From: an uncultured Clostridia bacterium
GTDB taxonomy: Bacteria > Bacillota > Clostridia > TANB77 > CAG-508
Assembly (NCBI GenBank): GCA_934121875.1
Contig: CAKOVG010000001.1
Span: 1-64,000, forward strand
DNA length: 64,000 nucleotides
Direction of reading: 5' to 3'
Shown here one piece after another: positions 1-8,796 of this stretch. Under the pieces are notes generated by a model. It searched no databases. It was not told where the DNA came from and saw only the letters and a program-made list of their open reading frames with translations. The position numbers were made by a program, and so were the translations under genes. Position 1 is the first letter of the stretch, and every line of letters begins with the position of its first letter.

Positions 1-287
1 TTTTTAATGTATTTATACCATGTATTTAGGTATATTACTATTGCCATTGGAAACACTATTACCACTTTATTATTATAGCTTAATGCTGAATTAAAGTTAA
101 AATGTAGCACTGATAAAAATGCTCTAGTCATTCCACAGTTCCAACATTCTTTTCCTAATATTAGTTTATATATACATAGGTTTTCTAATATTGAACTATT
201 AGTTGGTATTATATATAAAACTGTTATAAGAATAATATTAACTATAATAAATAAAATAATTTTAGTCGTTTTTAATTGAGTTGCCAT
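1..287 (-). CDS. DUF2752 membrane protein, cut by the left edge
   Basis: The frame opens with ATG at 287 and stays open to the window edge, giving the first 95 codons. It has one hydrophobic segment at about residues 9-28 and a second at about 74-88. Between them is [11 protein letters not shown] (47-57), which matches the cysteine-rich CxxCGMTRAF signature of DUF2752, a small membrane family of unknown function. The start lies inside the last 26 bases of the preceding TM2 gene in another frame and has no good Shine-Dalgarno site, so it is probably read by translational coupling. The C-terminus is missing because the window ends. Confidence 0.75.
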   Translation of the reverse strand, partial: MATQLKTTKIILFIIVNIILITVLYIIPTNSSILENLCIYKLILGKECWNCGMTRAFLSVLHFNFNSALSYNNKVVIVFPMAIVIYLNTWYKYIK

Positions 288-474
288 CTTTATCAGTAAA
301 GCTTCCTGTTATAATCATAATAAGATCAATTAAAGTCCATATTCCACAACCACCTGCTGTAAGTAGTTGTAATATACCTGTTCCTATTTTTCCGGCATAG
401 AATCTATGTGCTCCTAATCCTCCAAGAAATATACATAGTAATAATGTTGTCAACCAATCTTTTTCACTTTTCAT
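262..474 (-). CDS. TM2-domain membrane protein
   Basis: This 70-residue protein carries one TM2 domain: [14 protein letters not shown], then a polar turn and a second hydrophobic helix ending in MIITG. TM2 proteins are small two-helix membrane proteins of unknown function. I chose the ATG at 474 rather than the one at 483, because the AGGAGG at 484-489 abuts the upper ATG but sits nine bases from the lower one. It overlaps the start of the DUF2752 gene, and such pairing suggests a joint role in the membrane. It lies 80 bases after the spoIIQ-type gene, but no sporulation role is evident. Confidence 0.85.
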   Translation of the reverse strand: MKSEKDWLTTLLLCIFLGGLGAHRFYAGKIGTGILQLLTAGGCGIWTLIDLIMIITGSFTDKDGNSIKND

Positions 475-554
475 TTTACACATCCTCCTTTAAAATATAT
501 TATACTTATATAATATATTTTTTGTCGGATTTTGTAAATAGTTTTTTTGTTTTT

Positions 555-1340
555 TTATTTAAAATATAATTCAGGGTTTAATTGTTTATTGTTTTTTAAT
601 ATTTCAAAATGAAGATGTGCTTCATCTGAGACTTCAAAAGATGCTGAATTTCCAACTGTACCAATACTTTGTCCTTGTTTAACTTTTTCTCCTTCTACTA
701 CAAACTCTGTTGATAAAAGGTTTGAATATACTGTTTTATATCCATTTACATGTTCAATAATAATTGTTATTCCATAACGAGGGTCATTTTTTATAGACTT
801 AACTGTTCCGTCTGCTGCTGCTTTTACTACAGTTGTTTTATCAGCTGCAATATCAATTCCATTATGTGTTGTCCAAACATCTAAGGTGCTAGAATATAGT
901 AATTTATTATCAGCAAATTCCTTCATTATTTCCCCTGAAACTGGCATTTTAAATACTGGATCTTTAATTGGCTCTGTTTTTGTTTCAGTCTTAGTTTCTG
1001 TTTTTTTAGTTACCGTTTTAGTGTCTATTTTTTTTGTATCTGTTTTTTCGTCTGGTATAATGCTTGTATTAATTGCAATTTTCTCAGTATTTTCAATTGA
1101 ATTTTGCATTTCGTCTACAGTTTTTCCATATGAAGTACTTGTTTCTTCTGTTGGCATAATTGTTCCTAAAGTATTTGAATTTATTCTACTTAGTTCATTT
1201 GTTTTATTCAACTTATTTCCATAAACAAAAAAGGTTATTACAAATGCAATTACTGCTAATGCAAGTACGGTTCCTGTAATATATAACATTTTTTTAGTAT
1301 CTAGTCCATCCTCGTTTCTTCTTCTATAATCTCTTCTCAT
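555..1340 (-). CDS. spoIIQ: SpoIIQ-type M23 peptidase-domain protein
   Basis: The protein has 261 residues: a basic N-terminus, one membrane segment (about 20-41), a Lys/Thr-rich linker with repeated TKTxT units, and a C-terminal LytM/M23 domain. The domain keeps the zinc ligands HNGID and HLHFE, whereas Bacillus subtilis SpoIIQ has lost one. SpoIIQ sits in the forespore membrane and joins SpoIIIAH in the channel spanning the two membranes during engulfment. The ATG at 1340 follows AAGGAGG by nine bases, and the longer in-frame start at 1403 has no such site. A forespore-type promoter candidate lies just upstream, between this gene and spoIID. The name rests on domain layout and context. Confidence 0.82.
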   Translation of the reverse strand: MRRDYRRRNEDGLDTKKMLYITGTVLALAVIAFVITFFVYGNKLNKTNELSRINSNTLGTIMPTEETSTSYGKTVDEMQNSIENTEKIAINTSIIPDEKTDTKKIDTKTVTKKTETKTETKTEPIKDPVFKMPVSGEIMKEFADNKLLYSSTLDVWTTHNGIDIAADKTTVVKAAADGTVKSIKNDPRYGITIIIEHVNGYKTVYSNLLSTEFVVEGEKVKQGQSIGTVGNSASFEVSDEAHLHFEILKNNKQLNPELYFK

Positions 1341-1372
1341 AAAATATTTCCTCCTTAATTTTTCTTTAGTAT

Positions 1373-1401
1373 CATTATTGACCAGTTTGAGAAATTTATA
1401 C
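1373..1401 (-). promoter_or_regulatory. Candidate sigma-F-type promoter of spoIIQ
   Basis: On the minus strand GTATA (1401-1397) is followed after 14 bases by GTCAATAATG (1382-1373). This fits the known sigma-F pattern GYATA, about 15 bases, GGNRANANTR, with one mismatch. It sits 33 bases before the chosen spoIIQ start, where a forespore promoter is expected. The match is by eye. Confidence 0.4.
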
Positions 1402-1409
1402 AAAAAATG

Positions 1410-2405
1410 TTAAATATCTTGGATTTTTACATTTGTGTAAAAATGATGAATTATCTCTTCGTAATTTTTACCTTGTTTTGCTAAGCTATCTGCTCCCGTT
1501 TGGCTCATTCCAACTCCATGTCCGTATCCAATCACCTCAAATATAATATTATTTTTTTCAATTGTAAATTTGAAATTTGCAGACCTTAAGCCTAATAATG
1601 TTCTAACTTCTACTCCTGATAGTTCTAAATTTCCTATTTGTACAGTTTTAACTCTATTGCCTTCTGTATATTCTTTTATTTTTATACATTCTTTTTTAGA
1701 AAAATCTATTTTAAAATTACTGTGGACTTTTTTTATTTTTTCCTCAAATTCTTTTTTAGTAAAGGTTGCTTTTGATGAATATTGGCTATATGCGTTTTCT
1801 CCTGATGTTTCAACTGATTTTAAATATGGGTATCCGCTTCCTCCCCATACATTTAGAGGAGCTTCTGTATATCCTCCACTATTAGAATGAAAAAAAGCAT
1901 TTATTGGTTTGCCATTATATGTAATCATTTTTCCTTTTGTTTCACTTACTGCTTTTACAATTTTATTCCAATATTCGGTTCTATTTTCTTCTTTCCATCT
2001 TTCTAGTCTTTTTTCCTTAGAAATCCATGCCTGACAACAGGTTGAAGAATCACAAATATTTGCATTTTCATGTTTCTTTGTTCCATTTGTAATTTTATAC
2101 AAAGTATAGGTTCTGGCAACAACGGCTTGAGCTTTTAGAGCTTCTTTTTCAAAGCTTGCTGGCATTTCACTACTTACTACTCCATATAAATATTCATCTA
2201 ACCCTATTTTTTCAACTTTATTGGTTGATGTATGTAATAACTTTACAGTTTTGTATTGCTTGTAGTCATAGTCTACAACTGCTTGCGGTTCTTCTTTATT
2301 TTCTGTATTATTTGCATTGATTGGCTTTGTTGTGCTTGTAAATATTATTGGAATGGAAAAACATAGTATTAGAAATATTAGAATATATGCTAAATATCTT
2401 TTCAA
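1410..2405 (-). CDS. spoIID: Stage II sporulation protein D (lytic transglycosylase)
   Basis: SpoIID cleaves peptidoglycan glycan strands as part of the SpoIIDMP machine that drives engulfment from the mother cell. The protein has an N-terminal membrane anchor, then the family motifs LDEYLYGVVSSEMPASF, LKAQAVVARTYTLY, FHSNSGGYTEAP and the C-terminal GYGHGVGMSQTGA. I place the start at TTG 2405, six bases after AAAGGGAG. The longer TTG start at 2429 would lie inside the promoter candidate. The gene is 59 bases downstream of sigF and 69 upstream of spoIIQ, so two genes expressed in opposite compartments in Bacillus are adjacent here. Confidence 0.93.
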   Translation of the reverse strand: MKRYLAYILIFLILCFSIPIIFTSTTKPINANNTENKEEPQAVVDYDYKQYKTVKLLHTSTNKVEKIGLDEYLYGVVSSEMPASFEKEALKAQAVVARTYTLYKITNGTKKHENANICDSSTCCQAWISKEKRLERWKEENRTEYWNKIVKAVSETKGKMITYNGKPINAFFHSNSGGYTEAPLNVWGGSGYPYLKSVETSGENAYSQYSSKATFTKKEFEEKIKKVHSNFKIDFSKKECIKIKEYTEGNRVKTVQIGNLELSGVEVRTLLGLRSANFKFTIEKNNIIFEVIGYGHGVGMSQTGADSLAKQGKNYEEIIHHFYTNVKIQDI

Positions 2406-2416
2406 TTTATTCTCCC

Positions 2417-2446
2417 TTTCTATGTGCAATTCGCCTGATAATATTA
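2417..2446 (-). promoter_or_regulatory. Candidate sigma-E-type promoter of spoIID
   Basis: On the minus strand TAATATT (2446-2440) fits the sigma-E -35 pattern KMATATT. After 15 bases comes CATAGAAA (2424-2417), a partial match to the -10 pattern CATACANT. Its position just before the TTG start would give spoIID a mother-cell promoter separate from sigF. The -10 match is imperfect. Confidence 0.32.
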
Positions 2447-2464
2447 AGCATAGTAATATGAATA

Positions 2465-3196
2465 TTAAATTGCTAATTTTACTTTCATATTTTCTAGCAC
2501 TCGTTTTTCTATACGAGAAACCTGTACTTGAGTAATGCCCATAATCTTAGCAATTTCAGTTTGCGTTTTTCCTTTATAATATCTCAAAAGAATTACCTGT
2601 TTCTCATTATCTTTCAAATTATTAATAGCTTGCTGTATACAAAGTTTATTTGTTAAAACATTTTCCTCATCAACCTCGTTTGCTATTTTATCTAGTAAGC
2701 AAACTCCATCATCTTCTGTGTTTCCTAATTGCTCATCTATTGAATAAATAGGTTGGAATGATTCTAAAGACAATGTAACTTCTTCTTTTGAAATTCCTAG
2801 TATTTTTGCAAGTTCTTCTATTTTAACTTCTTGTCCTGTTTTTCTGTAGTACTCATTTTTAGCTTCTAATACCTTTATTGCAAGTTCTTTTAGACTTCTA
2901 CTAATTCTTATAGGGCCATTGTCTCTTATATATCTTTTTACTTCTCCTAAAATATATGGAACTGCATATGTAGATAGTCGTACCTCAAAATTGCTGTCAA
3001 ACCTTTTTACGCATTTTATAAAGCCAATTACACCTATTTGATATAAATCTTCTAGTTCATATCCTCTGTCTTGAAAACGTTTTACAATGCTCCAAATAAG
3101 CCCTTTATTAGTGTCAATTAAATACTGCATAGCATCTTTGTCACCTTGCTGTGCCTTTATAATGTCTTCTATTTTATTATCAAATTCTTCTTGCAT
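2465..3196 (-). CDS. sigF: RNA polymerase sigma-F factor (SpoIIAC)
   Basis: This 243-residue sigma-70 family factor has region 2 (ELEDLYQIGVIGFIKCVKRFD ... RLSTYAVPYILGEVKRYIRD), region 3 with a SIDEQLG-like segment, and region 4 helix-turn-helix (GKTQTEIAKIMGITQVQVSR). Sigma-F is the first forespore-specific sigma factor and is held inactive by SpoIIAB. Its place as third gene after spoIIAA and spoIIAB, with short gaps, separates it from the close paralogue sigma-G. A TAGGAGG site lies ten bases before the ATG at 3196. Expression is presumably from the Spo0A-controlled promoter upstream of spoIIAA. Confidence 0.95.
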   Translation of the reverse strand: MQEEFDNKIEDIIKAQQGDKDAMQYLIDTNKGLIWSIVKRFQDRGYELEDLYQIGVIGFIKCVKRFDSNFEVRLSTYAVPYILGEVKRYIRDNGPIRISRSLKELAIKVLEAKNEYYRKTGQEVKIEELAKILGISKEEVTLSLESFQPIYSIDEQLGNTEDDGVCLLDKIANEVDEENVLTNKLCIQQAINNLKDNEKQVILLRYYKGKTQTEIAKIMGITQVQVSRIEKRVLENMKVKLAI

Positions 3197-3214
3197 AAAA
3201 AAATGCCTCCTATC

Positions 3215-3691
3215 TTAATTGATTAGAGCATTTTTTTCTTCTTCTATTATTTCGTTATCTTCTTTTTTTATTCTTTTTTTCATTACTACTTTTGTTCCAA
3301 TTCCAACTACTGAATGAATTTCTATTTCATCCATAAAGCTCTCCATTATTGTAAAACCCATTCCAGACCTTTCTAAATTACCTTTTGTTGTATATAAAGG
3401 CTTTCTTGCAAGTTCTACATCTTCAATTCCTTTTCCGTTATCAGAAATTTCTATTTCAAGTACATTGTCTAGCAATGTGGCTCTTAACTTTATTATTCCT
3501 TCTATATCTTCATAAGCATGTACTATGCAGTTTGTAACTGCTTCTGATACAGCAGTTTTTATATCTGCCAACTCTTCAATTGTTGGATCTAATTGTGCAG
3601 CAAATGCTGCTACTGTAATACGAGCAAAAGCTTCATTTCTTGATTTACTTATAAACTGAAGTTCCATTTCATTATCATATCTACTTTTCAT
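3215..3691 (-). CDS. spoIIAB: Anti-sigma-F factor, serine kinase SpoIIAB
   Basis: SpoIIAB binds sigma-F, and also phosphorylates the anti-anti-sigma factor SpoIIAA. The 158-residue protein has the GHKL ATPase motifs: N box [14 protein letters not shown]1 box [10 protein letters not shown] and G2 box [15 protein letters not shown]. The C-terminus is longer and more acidic ([10 protein letters not shown]) than in Bacillus, and nothing suggests this affects function. The gene is 11 bases downstream of spoIIAA and 18 upstream of sigF, the standard order, so the three proteins are made together. Confidence 0.95.
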   Translation of the reverse strand: MKSRYDNEMELQFISKSRNEAFARITVAAFAAQLDPTIEELADIKTAVSEAVTNCIVHAYEDIEGIIKLRATLLDNVLEIEISDNGKGIEDVELARKPLYTTKGNLERSGMGFTIMESFMDEIEIHSVVGIGTKVVMKKRIKKEDNEIIEEEKNALIN

Positions 3692-3702
3692 TTTGTACCT
3701 CC

Positions 3703-4026
3703 TTAACTTACTTTACTATTTTGAGTAATTGGAATTATTCTTGTAATTCCACTCATTTCTAACACTTTTTCAATTGATTTACTTGTATTTGTTATTTCTG
3801 CCACTCCTCCAAGTATTTTAGCTAGTTTGTATCTTCCTATTAAAAGTCCTATTCCTGCACTGTCCATAAAAGAAACCTTACTAAAATCAAACACAACTTT
3901 TCTAGGCATAAATCTCGTAATTTCATTATCCATTTTCCTCCTTATTATTTCTGTGGTATGATGGTCTATTTCTTCTGTAATTTGAATGTATAGGCAATTA
4001 TCTAGTTCATCAAATTCACTTGTCAT
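3703..4026 (-). CDS. spoIIAA: Anti-anti-sigma factor SpoIIAA
   Basis: This 107-residue STAS-domain protein releases sigma-F from SpoIIAB when unphosphorylated. The conserved phospho-acceptor lies in [15 protein letters not shown], with the serine at about residue 56. The start at 4026 follows AAAGGAGG by eight bases. An open frame continues upstream to 4206, but that part overlaps the control region and has no ribosome site. It is the first gene of the spoIIA operon and reads from a region holding Spo0A-box-like sites. Confidence 0.95.
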   Translation of the reverse strand: MTSEFDELDNCLYIQITEEIDHHTTEIIRRKMDNEITRFMPRKVVFDFSKVSFMDSAGIGLLIGRYKLAKILGGVAEITNTSKSIEKVLEMSGITRIIPITQNSKVS

Positions 4027-4044
4027 ATGTGTACCTCCTTTAAT

Positions 4045-4134
4045 TGTTTTACTTGTCTTATTATACATTTTTTTCCAATTTATTACTAGAGTGAAGACTA
4101 GGAAGTTTTGTCGTTTTTTAGGAAGTTTTCGACA
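4045..4134 (-). promoter_or_regulatory. spoIIA control region with Spo0A boxes
   Basis: A perfect 0A-box core TGTCGAA lies on the minus strand at 4134-4128. A one-mismatch core TGTCGTT lies on the plus strand at 4109-4115. Both are embedded in a direct repeat (AGGAAGTTTT, twice). Downstream on the minus strand is TGTATAAT, an extended -10-like sequence about 45 bases before the spoIIAA start. Spo0A directly activates spoIIA in Bacillus and Clostridia. No convincing sigma-H -35/-10 pair was found. Confidence 0.5.
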
Positions 4135-4192
4135 TTTTTTATGCCACACACATGAAGAAGTCTTTGATACACTAAGGAGGAAAAAGCGCAAA

Positions 4193-4219
4193 TAACTGGT
4201 AGCCACAGGCTACCAGTTA
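4193..4219. terminator. Perfect hairpin upstream of spoIIAA
   Basis: A 12-bp perfect stem with loop ACA spans 4193-4219. It lies between the 4.6-kb unknown gene and the spoIIA control region. No clean U-tract follows on either strand, although CTTTTT comes ten bases later on the minus strand. It may be a weak terminator insulating spoIIA. Confidence 0.45.
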
Positions 4220-4259
4220 CTACATCTTTCCAATTATTTTTTCATATTCTAAAAATTCT

Positions 4260-4436
4260 TTATTCCACAATCTCTAATAATTCATCACTTACAAAAGCAA
4301 TGTTGCCATATTCTTCTTTTGAAATCTCCTCAAAATCTTTCATATCCGAAAAATCTCTCTAATATAGCTTCCCACCTATTTCTACTATTGCACAATGTAT
4401 AAAATGTTTTACTATTCTGTTTTTTTGAATTATATC
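4260..4436 (-). pseudogene. Decayed protein-coding remnant
   Basis: On the minus strand a frame reads protein-like sequence (DIIQKNRIVKHFIHCAIVEI, then GGKLY) to a TAG stop. It then continues in the same frame (RDFSDMKDFEEISKEEYGN ... LLEIVE) to TAA at 4260. The second half could begin at an internal ATG as a 28-residue peptide, without a good ribosome site. The amphipathic, charged composition looks like former coding DNA, but the family is not recognisable. The rest of 4437-4580 is AT-rich with nothing evident. Confidence 0.3.
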
Positions 4437-4580
4437 TTATTCAATTTTATTTTTAAACATATAATTTTCTATTATACATGAAATTCAAACTATTTTTATT
4501 ATGTCGTAATTTTTTGAAATTATATTATAATTACTATATATTTGCTATTTTTGCATTAACTCATTCTATTTATTTGTATT

Positions 4581-5207
4581 TTATTTTTCTATATATCCTG
4601 TTGTATCTGGTTTTGTTATATCACTTTCTTGTACAGTTCCAAAACTGATATTATAATCAGTTGTTGAATTCTCATTATTATCAATCAACTTAATTGTAAG
4701 TCCTGTATCAGCATCAATAAATTGCTCTGTAGTTCCTGTTCTTATTAGATAACAATCTTTGCTATTTATTTTTGTTTTTTCAATTTTTGCAAATAAAGCT
4801 AGGTTAATTTCTTCTTTAGAAAAATCTAAGCAAATACTAGTTGGCATTACTTCCAGTTTTCCTATAAAGATTTTTCTTTTTTCTTTTCCATTTGAAGATA
4901 ATCCAAAAATTTCATCTTTTGATTTATACATTACTAATTCACTATCTTCTCCATTTATTTTATAAGTATTTACCTTTACTAACGTTTTATCCTCTTTTAT
5001 ATATGTTTCCTTTATTGCTATTTGGCTCGCACTATGGTATGTCATCTTATAACAGGCATTTTGTGCAAATAGCTCCGCGCTCTTTTCTGCTTTATTGGTC
5101 AAATCATATATAATAATTAACCTTCTAGCATAAATTGCTATAATTGCTATCATAACCATTAATAGTGCCCATAATAAAATTTTTAGTTTTTCATTTGTTC
5201 TATTCAT
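4581..5207 (-). CDS. Unknown membrane-anchored extracytoplasmic protein
   Basis: I do not recognise this 208-residue protein. It has one N-terminal membrane helix (about 8-27) and a soluble outer part rich in beta-strand-like segments. The stretch DCYLIRTGTTEQFIDADTGL resembles the outer-domain style of LolA/RseB-like sensors (a reading followed by 'acquired from a residue with degree of modification'), but no signature can be claimed. It stands alone between the decayed remnant and the valS terminator, in a different unit from spoIIA. It could be a surface sensor or chaperone-like domain. Confidence 0.6.
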   Translation of the reverse strand: MNRTNEKLKILLWALLMVMIAIIAIYARRLIIIYDLTNKAEKSAELFAQNACYKMTYHSASQIAIKETYIKEDKTLVKVNTYKINGEDSELVMYKSKDEIFGLSSNGKEKRKIFIGKLEVMPTSICLDFSKEEINLALFAKIEKTKINSKDCYLIRTGTTEQFIDADTGLTIKLIDNNENSTTDYNISFGTVQESDITKPDTTGYIEK

Positions 5208-5310
5208 AATACTCTCCCAATCTTTATTTAGTTCATTATATTATACTCTATTTTTTTTGTCAATATTTTCCTAAATAAGTAAAAATATGTAATTTTCTTA
5301 TTGACAAATC

Positions 5311-5343
5311 AAAAATAATGCCCAAATTTGGGCATTATTTTTT
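5311..5343 (-). terminator. valS terminator
   Basis: A perfect palindrome (AATAATGCCC, AAATTT, GGGCATTATT) sits at the end of valS and is followed on the minus strand by a T-rich tract. The hairpin overlaps the valS stop codon by a few bases. Confidence 0.85.
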
Positions 5344-7981
5344 ATATGCTTTTAATTCTTTCTTCAACTTTTTCTAGCATTTCTTTGTATTTAGCAAGTT
5401 TCACTTTTTCTTCATTTATTTTTGCTTCTGGTGCTTTATTTACAAAACCAGGATTTGAAAGCATTTTTTCTCCTCTTGCAACTTCTGAAAGTAGTTTTTC
5501 TCTTTCACCTTGTAGTCTTTGTTTTTCTGCTTCTAAATCAACCAATTCTTCAAATGGTATATATACTTCTATTCCATCTGCTAAAACTGACATTGCATTT
5601 TGAGGTATATTTTCTTTATTTTCTTGTATCTCTATTTCATTTGCAAATCCTAATTTTTGTATCATTGCACTTGATTCTTTTAACATAGCATTTGCTGTTT
5701 TAGTTACAAATATCAATTTAGATTTTTTACTTGGATGAACATTTAAGTTTGTACGTAAATTTCTAATTCCAACTATTATTGTTTTTAATTTTTCTATTTG
5801 CTCTTCTTCTTTTTCAAATGATAAACTTTCTGTATATTCTGGCCATTTTGAAATCATTATGCTTTCATCATTATGATATAGTTGCATATATATTTTTTCT
5901 GTTACAAATGGCATTACTGGATGTAATAATTTTAATGAATCTTTTAATACTTTGTTTAAAGTATATTGTGCAGCTAATTTTGTTGTGCAATTTTCATCAT
6001 ATAAACGAGATTTTACCATTTCAATGTACCAGTCACAGAATTCGTTCCAAATAAAATCATATACTTTTTGTGTTGCAATTCCAAGCTCAAAGTTTTCTAG
6101 GTTATTAGTTACTTCTTTAACTAATTTATTTAATTTAGATAAAATCCATTTATCTTCATAATTTAAGTTTTCTGGCAATTTATCTTCTGCTAATTTTGAG
6201 CCATCTTCTGGCATATTGCTTAATACAAATTTTGATGCATTCCATAATTTGTTAGCAAAGTTTGATGCTGATTCTAATTTTTCAGGCATATATCTAATAT
6301 CATTTCCCGGTGATATTCCTAAAACTAATGAAAATCTTAATGCATCTGTACCATATTTTGTAATAATTTCTAATGGATCAATTCCATTTCCTAAGCTCTT
6401 AGACATTTTTCTTCCTAAACTATCTCGTACTATTCCATGAATAAATACTTTGTCAAATGGTACTTGACCTGTATGTTCTAATGCTGAGAATATCATTCTT
6501 GCTACCCAGAAGAATATTATATCATAACCTGTAACTAATGTACTTGTTGGATAAAAATATTTATAGTCCTCTGTTTGCTCTGGCCACCCCAATGTTGAAA
6601 ATGGCCATAATGCAGAACTAAACCATGTATCTAATGTGTCTTCATCTTGTTTTAAATTTGTGCTTCCACATTTTGTACATTTATGTGGCTCTTCTTTTGA
6701 TACTATAACTTCCCCACATTCTTGACAATAATATGCTGGTATTCTATGTCCCCACCATAATTGTCTTGAAATACACCAGTCTTGAATATTTTCCATCCAG
6801 TTATAATAAATTTTATCAAATCTTTCAGGTACAAATTCTACTTTTCCTGTTCTAACTGCTTCAATGGCTGGTTTTGCCAAAGGTTCCATTTTTACAAACC
6901 ATTGCTCTGAAATATGTGGTTCAATTGTATGATGACAACGATAGCATTTTCCTACATTGTGAGTATAGTCCTCTATTTTTACTAAGTATCCTTCTTTTTG
7001 TAATCTTTCAACTATTTTTTCTCTTGCCTCATACATATCCATACCTTTGTATTCTGGTACTAAATTGTTCATTTTAAATTCTTCGTCAAATACAGGTATA
7101 ATTTCTAGTTTATGTTTTAGTGCTGCTTGATAATCATTTGGATCATGTGCAGGTGTAAGTTTTACAGCACCTGTTCCAAATTCTTTTTCTACAAATTCGT
7201 CTGCTATAATAGGAATTTCTTTGTTCATAATTGGTAGCATTACAGTTTTTCCTACTAAATCTTTATATCTTTCATCATCTGGATGTACTGCAACACCAGT
7301 ATCTCCTAGCATTGTTTCTGGTCTTGTAGTTGCTACTATAACAAATTTTCCTTCTTCTCCTTTTACAGGATATTTAACATGCCATAAATGTGTTGGTTCT
7401 TCTTCATATTCTACTTCTGCATCTGAAATTGAAGTATTGCAATATGGACACCAATTTATCATTCTTTTTCCTTTATAAATTAGTCCTTTATTATATAAAT
7501 CTACAAATACATCTTTTACAGCATTAGATAATCCTTCGTCCAGTGTAAATCTTTCTCTTGACCAATCACAAGAACAACCTAATTTTTTAAGCTGATTTAA
7601 TATAGTTCCACCATATTCTTCTTTCCATTCCCATGCTCTTTTTAAAAAGCCATCTCTACCTAGTTCTTCTTTGGTAATTCCTTCAGACTTTAGTTTTTCA
7701 ACTATTTTAGCCTCTGTTGCAATTGAAGCATGATCAGTTCCTGGAATCCATAAAGTATTAAATCCTTGCATTCTTTTATATCTAATTAGAATATCTTGTA
7801 AAGTTTCGTCAAGAGCATGACCCATGTGCAATTTACCTGTAATGTTTGGTGGTGGAATTACTATTGTATATGGCTTTTTATTTTTGTCATTAGATGGTTT
7901 AAAGTAGCCTTTTTCATTCCAATTTTTATAAATTTCTTCTTCAAATGTTTGTGGTTCAAACTTTCCTTCTAATTCGTGCAT
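5342..7981 (-). CDS. valS: Valyl-tRNA synthetase
   Basis: This class I synthetase charges tRNA-Val. The 879-residue protein is of normal length. It shows PPPNITGKLHMGHALDE (HIGH motif, residues 52-55), an editing domain with TTRPETMLGDTGVAVHP, zinc-binding clusters CYRCHHT and CQECGE ... CTKCGS, the KMSKSLGN motif, an anticodon-binding domain and a C-terminal coiled-coil arm. AAGGAGG lies eight bases before the ATG. A T-box leader directly upstream places it under control by uncharged tRNA-Val. Confidence 0.98.
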   Translation of the reverse strand: MHELEGKFEPQTFEEEIYKNWNEKGYFKPSNDKNKKPYTIVIPPPNITGKLHMGHALDETLQDILIRYKRMQGFNTLWIPGTDHASIATEAKIVEKLKSEGITKEELGRDGFLKRAWEWKEEYGGTILNQLKKLGCSCDWSRERFTLDEGLSNAVKDVFVDLYNKGLIYKGKRMINWCPYCNTSISDAEVEYEEEPTHLWHVKYPVKGEEGKFVIVATTRPETMLGDTGVAVHPDDERYKDLVGKTVMLPIMNKEIPIIADEFVEKEFGTGAVKLTPAHDPNDYQAALKHKLEIIPVFDEEFKMNNLVPEYKGMDMYEAREKIVERLQKEGYLVKIEDYTHNVGKCYRCHHTIEPHISEQWFVKMEPLAKPAIEAVRTGKVEFVPERFDKIYYNWMENIQDWCISRQLWWGHRIPAYYCQECGEVIVSKEEPHKCTKCGSTNLKQDEDTLDTWFSSALWPFSTLGWPEQTEDYKYFYPTSTLVTGYDIIFFWVARMIFSALEHTGQVPFDKVFIHGIVRDSLGRKMSKSLGNGIDPLEIITKYGTDALRFSLVLGISPGNDIRYMPEKLESASNFANKLWNASKFVLSNMPEDGSKLAEDKLPENLNYEDKWILSKLNKLVKEVTNNLENFELGIATQKVYDFIWNEFCDWYIEMVKSRLYDENCTTKLAAQYTLNKVLKDSLKLLHPVMPFVTEKIYMQLYHNDESIMISKWPEYTESLSFEKEEEQIEKLKTIIVGIRNLRTNLNVHPSKKSKLIFVTKTANAMLKESSAMIQKLGFANEIEIQENKENIPQNAMSVLADGIEVYIPFEELVDLEAEKQRLQGEREKLLSEVARGEKMLSNPGFVNKAPEAKINEEKVKLAKYKEMLEKVEERIKSI

Positions 7982-8002
7982 TTTACATTCCTCCTTATTA
8001 AA

Positions 8003-8270
8003 ACAAAAATCCTCGCCCTGAAATAAGGGCGAGGTATTATTCTCACGGTACCACCTTAATTTAACAATTTTATTGTTAATCTTAGTTACTTTTAACGCAA
8101 GTTATACGGATAAATTTACTACTACTTCAATTTATCGGCTCCAAAGCTACCTTCAGTTTTTTATACTATTCAGAAGCTTTCAGCCAATGACTTCTGTTCT
8201 CTTTATAGCTAGTTAAAACTTACTCCTCTTTTTCTTTGCCTTTTAAACTATAATATATACTACCACATTT
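8003..8270 (-). promoter_or_regulatory. T-box leader of valS
   Basis: The leader carries the conserved T-box AAGGTGGTACCGTG at 8042-8055. A terminator follows: stem CCTCGCCC/GGGCGAGG with a T-run, at 8004-8030. Stem I lies in the upstream part. A GTA triplet within GAAGGTAGC (around 8148-8152) is a plausible valine specifier. Such leaders sense uncharged tRNA and allow read-through of the terminator. The specifier is inferred by position only. Confidence 0.88.
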
Positions 8271-8348
8271 TGGTATTTATTGCAAGTTGTTTTTTATTTT
8301 TTTTAATCATTAACACATGAAATACCTTTTACATTACTACATATTTTA

Positions 8349-8705
8349 TTATTTTGTACTATCTATATTATCAAATACTTCCTTGCATTCTTTCCAATTT
8401 GCTACTTTCATATTTTCATATTCACTGCTTAATTTTTCTAATATTTGTTTTGTTTCATCTGTAGAATTTAAATCAACTGCAATTATGTTTTTTATATTTT
8501 CTTCTTTTCCATATATAATTCTAAATAATGTTGTTCTCATAAAACCTTCTATTTTATTTGCTTGATTTTTTACAGCTAATATTAAGTAAATTCCATTTGA
8601 CTTTAATCTTGTGTATGTATATGTATACATTATTGTTTTTATAATTTCAATTAAGCCATATATGGCTAGCACCCACACTATTCCTTTAAATATAAAGTCT
8701 AACAT
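8349..8705 (-). CDS. Small unknown membrane protein
   Basis: The 118-residue protein starts with a membrane helix (about 5-25), followed by a basic segment and a soluble part. It reads LILAVKNQANKIEGFMR ... NIIAVDLNSTDETKQILEKL. The VDLNSTDET stretch recalls the nucleotide-sugar-binding D-x-S-x-D-x-T of GT2 glycosyltransferases (as in VVDDGSTDET), but the rest of such a domain is absent. It is best left unnamed: either a cut-down glycosyltransferase-like protein or a convergent motif. It lies head-to-head with rluA, 91 bases apart. Confidence 0.6.
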   Translation of the reverse strand: MLDFIFKGIVWVLAIYGLIEIIKTIMYTYTYTRLKSNGIYLILAVKNQANKIEGFMRTTLFRIIYGKEENIKNIIAVDLNSTDETKQILEKLSSEYENMKVANWKECKEVFDNIDSTK

Positions 8706-8760
8706 TTATATCTTCTCCTTTTGCTTTATTTTATGCCTTATAATTTTTTTGGTTACTTTT

Positions 8761-8789
8761 TTGACATTCCATAAAAAAAAGTGTATACT
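8761..8789 (+). promoter_or_regulatory. Consensus promoter of the rluA-type gene
   Basis: TTGACA (8761-8766), a 17-base spacer and TATACT (8784-8789) form a near-perfect sigma-A promoter. The expected transcription start, about seven bases after the -10, falls at 8796-8797, which is the A of the ATG. Confidence 0.8.
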
Positions 8790-8796
8790 AGAAAAT

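Noticed and set aside
4027..4200. Sigma-H promoter of spoIIA
   Set aside because: Expected from Bacillus, but no acceptable sigma-H -35/-10 pair could be found by eye.
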